Shown in pieces: positions 1-9,452 of a stretch of DNA of 64,000 nt. The position numbers were made by a program, and so were the translations under genes. The notes below the pieces were generated by a model that saw nothing but the letters and a program-made list of their open reading frames with translations, searched no databases and was not told the origin of the DNA. This DNA comes from Chromatiaceae bacterium. Lineage in GTDB: Bacteria; Pseudomonadota; Gammaproteobacteria; Chromatiales; Chromatiaceae. The stretch lies in NCBI GenBank assembly GCA_024235175.1, contig JACKMX010000002.1, positions 372,001 to 436,000 of the forward strand, in the 5' to 3' direction. Positions within the stretch are counted from its first letter, which is position 1, and the number at the start of each line of letters is the position of its first letter.

Positions 1-39
1 AGCAGGAAAGAAGCGCCAGATCTCAGAGGAGTAAAGAAG

Positions 40-1689
40 ATGCAGCGTGAAACGATGGAATTCGATGTCGTCATCGTCGGTGCCGGGCCTGCCGGCTTAT
101 CGGCTGCCTGCCGGCTGATGCAGATCGGCCAGGAGAGCGGCAAAACGCTGGAGGTGTGCGTGCTGGAGAAGGGCTCGGAAGTGGGATCGCATATCCTCTC
201 CGGCGCCGTGCTCGACCCCAGGGCTTTAAATGAGCTTTTTCCGGACTGGAAGAACAGCGGTGCGCCGCTCAACACGCCCGTTTCCGAAGATAGGATGTTC
301 ATGCTGAAAGACGACCGCAGCGCGGTCAAATTTCCCGGTTTTCTCGTCCCGCCCAGCATGCACAACCAGAACAACTACATCATCAGCATGGGCAACCTCT
401 GCCGTTGGCTGGCGGAGCAGGCGGAGTCGATGGGGGTCAACCTGTTTCCGGGCTTTCCTGCCGCGGAACTGATCATGGAACAGAGTTGTGTCCGCGGTGT
501 GATCACCGGGGACATGGGACGCGCCGCCGACGGCAGTGAAAAGGATAGCTTCGAACCTGGAATGGAGCTGCGCGCAAAGTATGTGCTGTTTGCCGAAGGC
601 AGCAGGGGGCATCTGGGAAAGCAGCTCATCGAAGAGTTCAATCTGGACGAGGGCCGGGATCCCCAGCACTATGGTATCGGCATCAAGGAGCTGTGGGAGG
701 TTCCGCAGGAGCTGCACCACCCCGGCCTTGTGGTGCACGGATCCGGCTGGCCACTGGACAAGGAGACCAGCGGCGGCTGGTTTCTCTACCATATGGAGGA
801 GCGCCAGGTGGCGGTCGGATTGATCGTCGATCTCAACTATGCAAACCCCTACCTCAGCCCTTTCGACGAGTTTCAGCGGCTCAAGCTCCACCCCACCCTG
901 CGCCGACATCTTGAGGGCGGCAAACGCATCACCTATGGCGCCAGGGCATTGACCAAGGGCGGTCTCAACTGCCTGCCGAAAATGCACTTTCCCGGAGGAC
1001 TGCTGATCGGATGCGACGCAGGTACGCTCAATTTCGCCTCGATCAAAGGCGGCCACACCGCAATGAAGTCCGGCATACTGGCGGCCGAGACGGTGCACGC
1101 GGCGCTCTCGCAGAGCGATGAGGGAGGTCGGGATCTCGACCAGTATGAAGAGCGCATGCGGGACTCCTGGCTCCATGCGGAACTGAAGGAACACCGCAAC
1201 TTCGGCCCGGCGATGCATAAGTTCGGTCCGCTCATGGGCGGTGCATTCAACTGGCTGTCACAGGTGGTTTTCAGGGGCAGGCTGCCACTGACCCTGCACG
1301 ACAAAAAGCTCGATTATCAGTGCCTCAAACCGGCAGCCGACTGCACCCCGATCGAATACCCGAAACCCGATGGCAAGATCAGTTTCGACAAGCTCAGCTC
1401 GGTCTACCTCTCCAACACCAACCACGAAGAGAACCAGCCCTGCCATCTGCAACTGGCAGACCCTGATCTGCCACTGCGGGAGAACCTGCCCCGCTACGCC
1501 GAGCCGGCGCAGCGCTACTGTCCCGCCGGCGTCTACGAGGTGCTGGAGGATGACGTTGGCAAGCCGGTGTTCCAGATCAATTCCCAGAACTGCGTCCACT
1601 GCAAGACCTGCGACATCAAAGACCCTGCACAGAACATCACCTGGGTGACCCCGGAGGGATCGGGCGGACCGAATTATCCGAATATGTAG
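40..1689 (+). CDS. Electron transfer flavoprotein-ubiquinone oxidoreductase (ETF-QO)
   Basis: A 549-residue inner-membrane-associated FAD and [4Fe-4S] enzyme that passes electrons from reduced ETF (beta-oxidation, amino-acid and choline catabolism) to ubiquinone. The N-terminus has the dinucleotide-binding motif GAGPAGLSAA (about residues 14-23). The middle holds the long FAD/quinone domain. The C-terminus has the ETF-QO ferredoxin-like cluster: a Cys in RYCPAG, then CVHCKTC, then the family-typical ending NITWVTPEGSGGPNYPNM. Length and ending match the full-length family. A GAGGAG-like ribosome site precedes the ATG at 40; an internal ATG at 55 is also possible. No etfAB is visible in this window. 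Confidence 0.96.
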   Translation: MQRETMEFDVVIVGAGPAGLSAACRLMQIGQESGKTLEVCVLEKGSEVGSHILSGAVLDPRALNELFPDWKNSGAPLNTPVSEDRMFMLKDDRSAVKFPGFLVPPSMHNQNNYIISMGNLCRWLAEQAESMGVNLFPGFPAAELIMEQSCVRGVITGDMGRAADGSEKDSFEPGMELRAKYVLFAEGSRGHLGKQLIEEFNLDEGRDPQHYGIGIKELWEVPQELHHPGLVVHGSGWPLDKETSGGWFLYHMEERQVAVGLIVDLNYANPYLSPFDEFQRLKLHPTLRRHLEGGKRITYGARALTKGGLNCLPKMHFPGGLLIGCDAGTLNFASIKGGHTAMKSGILAAETVHAALSQSDEGGRDLDQYEERMRDSWLHAELKEHRNFGPAMHKFGPLMGGAFNWLSQVVFRGRLPLTLHDKKLDYQCLKPAADCTPIEYPKPDGKISFDKLSSVYLSNTNHEENQPCHLQLADPDLPLRENLPRYAEPAQRYCPAGVYEVLEDDVGKPVFQINSQNCVHCKTCDIKDPAQNITWVTPEGSGGPNYPNM

Positions 1690-1978
1690 TTTTACTCGCC
1701 GCCGGTGCCACTACCAGGCCACACAGAAACCCCACCGCATGGACATTGGGTACGCAGGGCCATGCGGTGTGGATAAGCAGTGACTAACGGAACAAGTCCA
1801 GTCCGCGTTTCCGGTGAACGGCATCATCGCGGTGGCCATCGAAAAATCAGAGCCGATAATAGCACCCAGTTATTGGCTGTTTCCGGAAACAACCGAGCAA
1901 GACCAGATCGATCAGGCGATGAAGTCATACGGGGTCCGCCCAAAAAGCTGAAAACCAAGGCCGACACAAGGAGAAAAG
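1690..1978. other. Gap between ETF-QO and the GFA protein
   Basis: About 290 bases without a convincing gene. One short plus-strand reading frame (GTG at 1814, stop at 1949-1951, 45 codons) has protein-like composition, reading IIAVAIEKSEP and YWLFPETTEQ. It has no recognisable family and no clear ribosome site, so it may be the tail of a decayed gene. Confidence 0.3.
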
Positions 1979-2365
1979 ATGAAAACCTATCACGGAAGTT
2001 GTCATTGCGGACTCGTGAGATTCACTGTTAATACCACCCTGGACAGGGTGGTTTCGTGCAACTGTTCGATCTGCTCGAAAAAGGGGGTGCTCCACCATAG
2101 AGTATCGCCGGAGAATTTTCAGCTGATCGAGGGTGCAGAGCAGTTATCCCTTTACCAATTCGACACGAAAGAAGCAAAACACTATTTCTGCAAGGTGTGT
2201 GGCATCCATCCATTCAGCAATCCACGCGCGGCACGGGATATGTTCAGCATCAATGTGAGATGCCTGGATGATTTTGACTTGGCGACGGAGCCATACGATG
2301 TGGTTGATTTCGACGGCAAGAACTGGGAAGAGGCAGTGGCAAAACTGAATGAGGAACTGGCGTAA
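1979..2365 (+). CDS. GFA/CENP-V-fold zinc protein
   Basis: A 128-residue single-domain protein of the glutathione-dependent formaldehyde-activating (GFA/CENP-V) fold. The structural zinc ligands are visible in order: SCHCG near residue 9, CNCSIC near residue 28, and CKVCGIHPF near residue 72. A good ribosome site (AAGGAGAA) sits just before the ATG. Members bind zinc and sometimes glutathione. The original formaldehyde role is doubtful for most family members, so the substrate is unknown here. It is followed after about 40 nt by the broken rhodanese gene, so the two may once have been co-transcribed. Confidence 0.85.
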   Translation: MKTYHGSCHCGLVRFTVNTTLDRVVSCNCSICSKKGVLHHRVSPENFQLIEGAEQLSLYQFDTKEAKHYFCKVCGIHPFSNPRAARDMFSINVRCLDDFDLATEPYDVVDFDGKNWEEAVAKLNEELA

Positions 2366-2406
2366 CCAACTCGTCCAGACGAACACAAGAGAAGGAGTGG
2401 CAGGCA

Positions 2407-3295
2407 ATGGAAGATCAAATAAATTTCTACGAGATGAAGCTGCGGTTTGAAACCGATTCATGGGATCTGTTCGAGGAGCTCAACAGTTCGAAGAACGTCA
2501 TTGTGATAGATGCGCGTTCGCCGGAGGCGTTCGCAAAGGAGCATATACCGGGTGCGGTGAATATGCCGCATCGGACGATGTCGGAGGAGACGCCGTTCCA
2601 CTCTCCAGTGTCAGATGGCAACCATCATGGCGGCTGGTTCCCAGCCGCTTCCCTCCCGTTGGTCTTTTGATCGAGTCGCAAGTGCCGGAGATCTCGATAC
2701 CGTCTTGGATATCGAAGGCCTGACAAATGACCGCCTTCGGGAAGAAGTTGGCGATCTCAAGCTCGTCCCTGACAAAGACCGCATTTTGGACCCTGCACGA
2801 CGCCGATCATGGCGGCATTCACCCATTTAAATCCTGAAGGGAGCCGTTTTTCAGATGGGAGTTACGGCGTCTACTATGCTGCGAAAAATTGATACGGCGA
2901 TTGCCGAAGCCATCTTTCACCGTGAACGCTTTTGCGAGCAACCAAGGAGCTGCCCATTGAGACCGACATGCGCTCGTATGCTTCGGATCTTAATGACCAG
3001 TTCCATGATATTCGCGGTCAAAAAGAGGCAAGACTGGAGCTTTATAACCCCGATCCGAGAAGATACGGGCCCGCTCAATCCTTCGCTGACATCGCATTTC
3101 GATAAGGCAAAAAAGTACGTCACCTACTGCGATGGCATTGGCTGCAATGCCTCGACGAAAGGTGCGCTGAATATGGCCCGGTTCGGCTTTTCGGTCAAGG
3201 AACTGCTGGGCGGTTTGGAGTGGTGGAAACGTGATGGCTATGCCACCGAGGGCGGGGAAGGAAGAAGCGGCAAATTGCCGGTTTGCGGTTGTTAG
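2407..3295 (+). pseudogene. Rhodanese-domain protein, interrupted
   Basis: Two halves of one rhodanese are separated by about 500 bp of foreign sequence. The 5' half starts at 2407 and reads through IDARSPEAFAKEHIPGAVNM and RTMSEETP to about 2594. The 3' half resumes at about 3090 in another frame with SHFDKAKKYVTYCDGIGCN and GGLEWWKRDGYATEG. CDGIGCN is the active-site loop with the catalytic Cys. Joined, the halves give a normal single-domain rhodanese of about 130 residues. As it stands the gene cannot make the intact protein. The inserted stretch is a decayed RES-domain gene, listed separately. Confidence 0.8.
2620..3108 (+). pseudogene. Decayed RES-domain toxin gene
   Basis: Fragments of a RES-family protein (NAD+-degrading toxin fold, MbcT/ParT type) follow one another in order in shifting frames. 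WRLVPSRFPPVGL begins at 2628. FDRVASAGDLDTVLDIEGL and LREEVGDLKLVPDKDRI lie around 2675-2785. MAAFTHLNPEGSRFSDGSYG and VYYAAKN start at 2809. DTAIAEAIFHRERF lies near 2890. KELPIETDMRSYA, NPDPRRYGPA and SFADIAF run to about 3100. R, F-D and H-R-E-R-F residues typical of the family are present. At least three frameshifts and an in-frame stop make it dead. No intact cognate antitoxin is visible beside it. The identification rests on recall of family consensus, not a search. Confidence 0.7.
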
Positions 3296-3544
3296 CCGAT
3301 AAGCGACGGTTGTTAAGCTTCATCGGGAGCCCAGGCATGTATTGTTTCTTCCGCCACTCCCAAGGCGCCACCCTCTGATCCTGCTGCAGGCCCCATAGCC
3401 CTCCCCCTTACCGCACAAAAAAACTCACGTATGTGTAAATCAAGTTGCATTATGAACGGTGTTCAGTTATGTTAAGGCGCAATAATAAACACCGTTTAAT
3501 AAACTATCGACAAGCTGAATCATCGATTGAAAAGGAGGGCATGC

Positions 3545-4147
3545 ATGGCCAGAAGAAGCGACCACAGCCGCGATCAGATCCATGAGATGGCATTGTCGGC
3601 CACCGAGCGGATTGTAGGCGAACAGGGCTACCAGGGTCTCAGCGCGCGCAAAGTGGCGGGTGCCATTGGCTATACCGTCGGCACCCTCTACCTGGTATTC
3701 GACAACCTGGACGACCTGATACTGCAGGTCAACGGTCGCACGCTGGATCGCCTGTACGCCCGAATGGTGCAGGAGCAGGCCAAACAGAAGCAGGCAAAAG
3801 AGCGTCTGCTGCAGTTGGGCCACAGCTACATTCAGTTCGCCTGTGAAGAGCCGCACACCTGGCAGATGATCTTCGAGCACCGGCTTACCGGGGAGCGTGA
3901 GATACCAGAATGGTTCCAGCTGAAGGTGGCACGCATGTTTGCGCTGGTGGAAACCGGACTTGAACCGCTGGCCGCACAGCACTCTCCCGGGGAGATCGCT
4001 CTGGCTGCCCGCGCTTTGTGGAGCGGCGTACATGGCGTATGCATCCTGGCGGTGTCAGATAAGCTGGATGTTGTGGGTGTCGAGTCGGTGCAGAACCTGA
4101 CCGACCTGCTGGTTGGCAACTTCCTCAAGGGCTTCATGAGCAGCTGA
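3545..4147 (+). CDS. TetR/AcrR-family transcriptional regulator
   Basis: About 200 residues. The N-terminal helix-turn-helix is the TetR type: ATERIVGEQGYQGLSARKVA, then IGYTVGTLYLVFDNLDDLI (about residues 15-60). The C-terminal ligand domain looks like the WHG/TetR_C type. The start is placed at ATG 3545 because a perfect AAGGAGGG lies 6 nt upstream; an in-frame TTG at 3527 would overlap that ribosome site. It lies 50 bp upstream of the Aas-like fusion gene on the same strand, so it probably regulates that gene in response to a fatty acyl or membrane-stress ligand. That role is inferred. Confidence 0.88.
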   Translation: MARRSDHSRDQIHEMALSATERIVGEQGYQGLSARKVAGAIGYTVGTLYLVFDNLDDLILQVNGRTLDRLYARMVQEQAKQKQAKERLLQLGHSYIQFACEEPHTWQMIFEHRLTGEREIPEWFQLKVARMFALVETGLEPLAAQHSPGEIALAARALWSGVHGVCILAVSDKLDVVGVESVQNLTDLLVGNFLKGFMSS

Positions 4148-4197
4148 GAAAAGCTGCCGGGACATATCTACAGCAATAACCGTATAGGAAGCCAGTA

Positions 4198-7100
4198 ATG
4201 GACAAGCTTTTCAAAATCGCCGGGTTCCTCCCATTCGTTCTGATCATCTTCTTCAACGCCTTTGTCGATCTGGGACACAAAATCCTGATTCAGAATACAG
4301 TGTTCAAGATCTACGACGGGCAGACCCAGATCATCCTGACCGCCATCGTCAACGGCCTGATCCTGCTACCGTTCATACTGCTGTTCAGCCCGGCGGGCTT
4401 TCTGGCGGACAAGTACCGCAAGCCCAGGGTGATGCAGGTCAGCGCCGCGGTGGCGGTGGGGCTGACGCTGCTGATCACCCTCTCCTACTATCTTGGCTGG
4501 TTTCGCTTCTCGTTTGGAATGACCTTTCTGCTGGCGACGCAGAGCGCCTTTTACTCGCCGGCCAAGTACGGCTATATCAAGGAGTTGATAGGAAAGGAGC
4601 GATTGACCGCGGCCAACGCCGTTGTGCAGGCGGTCACCATCGTCGCCATTCTCTCCGGCATTTTCATCTTCTCGGTACTGTTCGAACAGGGCCTGGCCGG
4701 CGTCGCATACCGCAGCGAACCGGAACTGCTGCAGGCGATCGCCCCCCTGGGCTGGCTGCTGGTGGCCTGCTCCCTGGCAGAGTTCCTGTTGACCCTGAAA
4801 CTGCAGCCCACTCCGGCCGAGGCTGCGGACCTTCGCTTCGACTGGGGCCGATACGGCAGCGGCCGCTACCTGCGCGGCAACTTCAGCAAGCTTATGGACA
4901 ACCGCGTCATCTGGCTCTCCATCGTCGGCCTTTCGGTGTTCTGGGGGGTTTCACAGGTTGTGCTGGCCGCTTTTCCCGCCTATGTCAAAGAGAGCATGGG
5001 GCAGACCAACACGGTCGTCATTCAGGGAATGATGGCCTGCTCCGGCATCGGCATCATCATCGGCTCCCTGATTGCAGGCAAGGCATCCCGCCACCATATA
5101 GAGACCGGCCTGGTGCCGCTGGGCGCGCTGGGCATAGTCGCGGCCCTCTTTTTCCTGCCGCAGCTCAACTCCAACGGAGCGCTGGTCATCGATTTTCTGC
5201 TGCTCGGAGTATCCGGCGGCCTGTTCATCGTGCCGCTGAATGCGCTGATCCAGTTCCATGCCAGGGATAGCGAGCTGGGCACTGTACTGGCGGGCAACAA
5301 CTGGGTGCAGAACCTGGTGATGCTCTGCTTTCTGGGATTGACCGTGCTGTTCGCAATCAAGGGAATCAATAGCGTCGGGCTGCTCCATCTGCTGATGCTT
5401 ACCGCGCTGGTCGGTGCGATCTATACCGTCTACCAGCTGCCCCAGTCGCTGGTGCGGCTGGTGATAGCACGGCTGTTCGCCAGCACCCACCGCATCGAGG
5501 TTCTGGGTTTCGACAACCTGCCGGGACAGGGCGGTGTATTGATGCTGGGAAATCACATCAGCTGGCTCGACTGGGCGATGATCCAGATTGCCTGCCCCCG
5601 GCCGGTGCGCTTCGTCATGCACCGGGGGATCTACCAGCGCTGGTATTTGAAGTGGTTTCTGGATCTGTTTGGCGTCATTCCCATCGCCAGCGGTAACAGC
5701 AGGGATGCGTTGAACCGGATCAACGAACTGCTGCGCGCGGGTGAGGTGGTCTGCCTGTTTCCGGAGGGTGCAATAAGCCGTAGCGGCCAGCTGGGCGAGT
5801 TCAAGCGGGGCTACGAGAGAGTGGTTGACGGCGTGGATGGGGTGATTCTGCCGTTCTACCTGCGTGGTCTCTGGGGCAGCCGCTTCTCCCGTTCCAGCGA
5901 GAAACTGCAGCAGATCCGCAACACGCGGATGCGCTCCGAGGTGATCGTCGCCTTCGGCAAGCCGCTGCCGATGGAGACCCCTGCACATGAGCTGAAGAGG
6001 CGCGTTTTCGACCTCTCCATCGACACCTGGGAGCAGCACACGCGTACACTGGATCCGATTCCGCTGGCCTGGATGCGCACCGCAAAGCGGCGCGGCGGTG
6101 AACTCTGCCTGGCCGACGTGCAGGGAGAGACAGCGCTCTCCGGCTATAAAACATTGACCGCGGTGATCGCCTTATCACGGCTGATCGCCAGCCGCACTCC
6201 GGAGCAGAATATCGGGCTGCTGCTGCCCACCAGCAGCGCCGGTCTCATTACCAATATGGCGGCGCTGCTGCGCGGCAAGACGCTGGTCAATCTGAACTAC
6301 ACCGCCAGCCTGCCGGCGCTGCAGTCCGCGGTGAACAAGGCGCAGATCCGCAGCATCTATACCTCCAGCCGTTTTGTCAGAAAGCTGGAACAGCGGGGTA
6401 TGGATCTGAGCGAACTTCTGGCGGGCGTACAGGTTTACACTCTCGAAGAGTTGAAGGATGAGATCGGCAGTTTCACCAAAATTGCCCTATTAACGGCATC
6501 GGTACTGCTACCCGCCCGGCTGCTTTACACGCTGTTCGGCCGGTCTGTCGAGCTGGAACAGCCGGCGGCTATCCTCTTCTCCAGCGGCAGCGAGGGCGAG
6601 CCCAAAGGGGTGGTACTGAGCCACCGCAACATCATGGGCAACATCCGCCAGGTCTCGGATGTGCTCGATACCCGGCACGAAGACGTGGTGATGGCAACAC
6701 TGCCGCTGTTTCACGCCTTCGGTCTCACGGTGACCGGACTGATGCCGTTGGTTGAGGGCATACCCGCCATCTGCCATCCCGATCCGACCGATGCGCTGAC
6801 CATCGCCAAAGCTATCGCCAGATTCCAGGCGACGGTGTTTTGCGGCACCTCCACCTTTCTGCGCCTGTTCAGCCGCAACCGGCGCATCCATCCGCTGATG
6901 CTGGAGTCGCTGCGGGTGGTGGTGGCCGGCGCCGAAAAGCTGAGCCCGGAGGTGAGAGATGCGTTTAAATTGAAATTCAACAAGGAGATCTATGAGGGTT
7001 ACGGCACCACCGAGACCACCCCGGTGGCCAGCGTCAACATTCCGGACCGGATCGATCCGGGCGACTGGACGGTTCAGCAGGGCAGCAAACCGGGAACTGT

Positions 7101-7653
7101 TGGGCTGCCGTTGCCGGGAGGAAGTTTCCGTATCGTTGACCCGACAACGCTGGAGCCAGTTCCGGTCGGGGAGGATGGCCTGATCCTTTTCGGCGGCACA
7201 CAGGTGATGCTGGGGTATCTGGACGATCCCGAAAAAACCTCGGAGGCGATAGTCGAACTGGATGGGAGGCGCTGGTACAAGACCGGCGACAAGGGCTGCC
7301 TGGATGAAGACGGCTTCCTTACCATCGTCGACCGCTATTCCCGCTTCGCCAAAATAGGCGGCGAGATGATCAGCCTCGGCGCGATCGAAACAGCCATAGG
7401 GAAGCTTCTCCCCGAGGATGCCGAGATACTCGCCACCGCTCTGCCGGACGCTAGGAAAGGGGAGCAGGTGGCACTGCTGTTTGCCGGTGATATCGAAGTG
7501 GACGCCCTGAAGGCGCTGATCGATCGGTCCGGACTCAACCCGCTGATGCGGCCGTCGCTGCTGATCCCGGTCGAGGCTATCCCGAAACTCGGCAGCGGCA
7601 AGAACGACTTCGGCCGGGCCAAACGGATTGCACAGGAGGCGACGGCCGCATGA
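4198..7653 (+). CDS. Aas-like fusion: MFS transporter + acyltransferase + acyl-ACP synthetase
   Basis: A 1,151-residue three-part protein. Residues 1-410 are a multi-pass MFS transporter of the LplT lysophospholipid flippase type. Residues about 420-610 are a PlsC-type 1-acylglycerophosphate acyltransferase with the HxxxxD motif (NHISWLDW) and FPEGAISRSG. Residues about 640-1150 are an AMP-forming acyl-ACP/CoA synthetase with FSSGSEGEPKGV, GYGTTETTP and YKTGDKG. In E. coli the same activities are split between lplT and aas; the triple fusion is common in other proteobacteria. The predicted job is to import lysophospholipids, activate a fatty acid and re-acylate at the inner membrane. The stop overlaps the next gene's ATG (ATGA). 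Confidence 0.93.
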   Translation: MDKLFKIAGFLPFVLIIFFNAFVDLGHKILIQNTVFKIYDGQTQIILTAIVNGLILLPFILLFSPAGFLADKYRKPRVMQVSAAVAVGLTLLITLSYYLGWFRFSFGMTFLLATQSAFYSPAKYGYIKELIGKERLTAANAVVQAVTIVAILSGIFIFSVLFEQGLAGVAYRSEPELLQAIAPLGWLLVACSLAEFLLTLKLQPTPAEAADLRFDWGRYGSGRYLRGNFSKLMDNRVIWLSIVGLSVFWGVSQVVLAAFPAYVKESMGQTNTVVIQGMMACSGIGIIIGSLIAGKASRHHIETGLVPLGALGIVAALFFLPQLNSNGALVIDFLLLGVSGGLFIVPLNALIQFHARDSELGTVLAGNNWVQNLVMLCFLGLTVLFAIKGINSVGLLHLLMLTALVGAIYTVYQLPQSLVRLVIARLFASTHRIEVLGFDNLPGQGGVLMLGNHISWLDWAMIQIACPRPVRFVMHRGIYQRWYLKWFLDLFGVIPIASGNSRDALNRINELLRAGEVVCLFPEGAISRSGQLGEFKRGYERVVDGVDGVILPFYLRGLWGSRFSRSSEKLQQIRNTRMRSEVIVAFGKPLPMETPAHELKRRVFDLSIDTWEQHTRTLDPIPLAWMRTAKRRGGELCLADVQGETALSGYKTLTAVIALSRLIASRTPEQNIGLLLPTSSAGLITNMAALLRGKTLVNLNYTASLPALQSAVNKAQIRSIYTSSRFVRKLEQRGMDLSELLAGVQVYTLEELKDEIGSFTKIALLTASVLLPARLLYTLFGRSVELEQPAAILFSSGSEGEPKGVVLSHRNIMGNIRQVSDVLDTRHEDVVMATLPLFHAFGLTVTGLMPLVEGIPAICHPDPTDALTIAKAIARFQATVFCGTSTFLRLFSRNRRIHPLMLESLRVVVAGAEKLSPEVRDAFKLKFNKEIYEGYGTTETTPVASVNIPDRIDPGDWTVQQGSKPGTVGLPLPGGSFRIVDPTTLEPVPVGEDGLILFGGTQVMLGYLDDPEKTSEAIVELDGRRWYKTGDKGCLDEDGFLTIVDRYSRFAKIGGEMISLGAIETAIGKLLPEDAEILATALPDARKGEQVALLFAGDIEVDALKALIDRSGLNPLMRPSLLIPVEAIPKLGSGKNDFGRAKRIAQEATAA

Positions 7654-8663
7654 AAACCATCGATATCCATACCCATCTGCTCAATCCCAATGTACGTTTC
7701 GACCGGCTGTTCGACAGGATCTCCGTGCGTTTCTTCGCCAGGAATCTGGGTGCCGATCCGGCGCAGTTGATGGCCAGGCCTTATGCGGCTTATGTCGAGT
7801 CCATGGCACGTGCCGTGCGTGAATCGCACTATGTGGAGAAGGCCTGTCTGTTCGGTGTGGATGCACGCCTCGACGAGCGGGGACGGGAGATCGACCGGGA
7901 CAGGACCGTCTGCGCAATGAGCGAAGATGTATTGGCGGTGGCGGCAGGATATCCCGAGCAGTTCATCCCCTTCCTCTCGATAAACCCACTGCGGCCCGAT
8001 GCGCTGGAGCTGATCGACAAGCATTGCGAAAGCGGATGCGTGGGCGCCAAATTTCTGCAGAACTACTGGGGCGTGGATCTGAACGATGAGCGGTTCATCC
8101 CCTACTACGAAAAACTCAAAGAGAAGAAGATTCCGTTAATCATCCACATCGGCAGCGAATACAGCATTCACTCCTTCGCCCGCTTCGAACGCATCGATAT
8201 GCTCGACCTTCCACTGGCCACCGGGGTCACGGTCATCGCCGCGCACATGGGGCTGGGACGCATCAACCACAAGCTTCGTCTGTGGAAAAATCTGTCAAAG
8301 AATCCAGGTAACTTCGATGCCGACTATTTTCGATTGCTGGATATGCTGAAGAGTCATGACAACCTCTACGGCGATATCTCGGCCATGCTCTCACCGATGC
8401 GGGCGCGGGCATTGCGCCATCTTTCAATGCAGCGGGATGTGCACCACAAGATCCTGTTCGGAACCGACTACCCGGTACCCTTCCTTGTCCGGCACAACAG
8501 CTACGATCTGCCTAAGCCCATAAAGAAGCGTATTTGTAAGATCGAGAATCCGTTTGACCGTTATGCCGCAGCGGTACTCGAATATTTTCCGGAAGGGAAT
8601 CCGATATACAACAATTACGTAAAAATTCTGTTTAATTCAGAAAAGTGCAAATCTGACAGTTGA
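7650..8663 (+). CDS. Amidohydrolase-family metal hydrolase
   Basis: A 337-residue TIM-barrel amidohydrolase of the amidohydrolase_2 (decarboxylase/lactonase-like) group. The N-terminal metal motif is DIHTHL. A central His is in IIHIGSEYSIH, AAHMGLG follows, and the terminal Asp is in LFGTDYPVPF. It is translationally coupled to the Aas-like gene by a 4-bp overlap. The coupling suggests a role linked to lipid or acyl turnover, but neither the substrate nor the reaction can be read from the sequence. Confidence 0.82.
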   Translation: MKTIDIHTHLLNPNVRFDRLFDRISVRFFARNLGADPAQLMARPYAAYVESMARAVRESHYVEKACLFGVDARLDERGREIDRDRTVCAMSEDVLAVAAGYPEQFIPFLSINPLRPDALELIDKHCESGCVGAKFLQNYWGVDLNDERFIPYYEKLKEKKIPLIIHIGSEYSIHSFARFERIDMLDLPLATGVTVIAAHMGLGRINHKLRLWKNLSKNPGNFDADYFRLLDMLKSHDNLYGDISAMLSPMRARALRHLSMQRDVHHKILFGTDYPVPFLVRHNSYDLPKPIKKRICKIENPFDRYAAAVLEYFPEGNPIYNNYVKILFNSEKCKSDS

Positions 8664-8827
8664 GGCAGGCTTTCTCTGCTTCCAGTATTTTTGTTGGAAC
8701 CGCCACACTTATTCCAACCTACGTATTCCGATGCAGTTCCATCATCCGGAATCCGGTGATTCAACTGTTGAGTCTCGTTAATAATCAGGAAATTCGTTGC
8801 ACCCTTTTTTCGAGGCAATGGTGCATA

Positions 8828-8836
8828 TGGTATAAT
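8828..8836 (+). promoter_or_regulatory. Extended -10 promoter candidate
   Basis: TGGTATAAT is a perfect extended -10 box, about 67 nt upstream of the lipoprotein start at 8904. No good -35 lies at normal spacing, which is tolerated when the TGn extension is present. The 240-bp gap around it holds nothing else recognisable. Confidence 0.45.
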
Positions 8837-8903
8837 CCGCGGTTATTTTCTGAACAATGGCGATTTTATTTAACAAACTTCAACATCTGAATTTGGACTA
8901 CAA

Positions 8904-9263
8904 ATGAATAAACTGACCGGACTTACCTGTATCGGAATCACTTTACCTCTATTGGCGGCACTCAGCGGCTGTTCGACCACAAAAAGCGCGGGCGAGATCA
9001 TGCTGAGTCAGGGAGAAGGCACAGCTGAACTTGGGAAGCAGTGGCTCGAAGGTGAAAGCCTGGTTAAAAAAGGCGAAAAACTGATCCGTAAAGGCAAGAG
9101 CAGCATCGAAGATGGCGAAGAGATGATCGATGAAGGCAAAGAGATGATCGACGATGGCGAAGAGATGATGGAAGAGGGCGAGGCCATGATAAAAAGAGGC
9201 AATCGCCTGATGCTCGACAGCGAGGAAGCTTACAGCAAACGGGGTCTGCCTCCGATCCAGTAA
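8904..9263 (+). CDS. Small lipoprotein with charged heptad repeats
   Basis: A 119-residue predicted lipoprotein. The signal peptide ends in the lipobox LSGC (Cys about residue 23). The mature part is one long amphipathic helix built from an about 7-residue repeat of the type G-E-x-M-I-x-E/D, seen as EDGEEMIDEGKEMIDDGEEM, then EEGEAMIKRG. Strict heptad spacing with Met/Ile and Gly at fixed positions suggests a coiled coil or a membrane-surface helix, a little like Lpp-type proteins. It lies just upstream of the DUF4062-TPR gene on the same strand and opens the accessory cluster. No function is assigned. Confidence 0.75.
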   Translation: MNKLTGLTCIGITLPLLAALSGCSTTKSAGEIMLSQGEGTAELGKQWLEGESLVKKGEKLIRKGKSSIEDGEEMIDEGKEMIDDGEEMMEEGEAMIKRGNRLMLDSEEAYSKRGLPPIQ

Positions 9264-9452
9264 TCGCTCAGAACCAGGCATCGGCTCTGTAGTGGACCTC
9301 AAAAAATTCCGTCCCCGGGATATTCCGAGACGCAAAACAAAAATGCGATTTTGGCTATGGCTCGTTTTCCCGCGCGGCCGCGACCATGGCGATTTCGATT
9401 CATGGCGCGACGTGGCGAGTGCGGTAATTACGTATGGCTGGAGAAGACAAAC

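Noticed and set aside
226..1218. A 330-codon open frame opposite ETF-QO
   Set aside because: Shadow of the ETF-QO gene; no motifs or ribosome site.
4951..6039. A 362-codon open frame opposite the Aas-like gene
   Set aside because: The plus strand carries all the MFS and acyltransferase motifs; the reverse frame has none.
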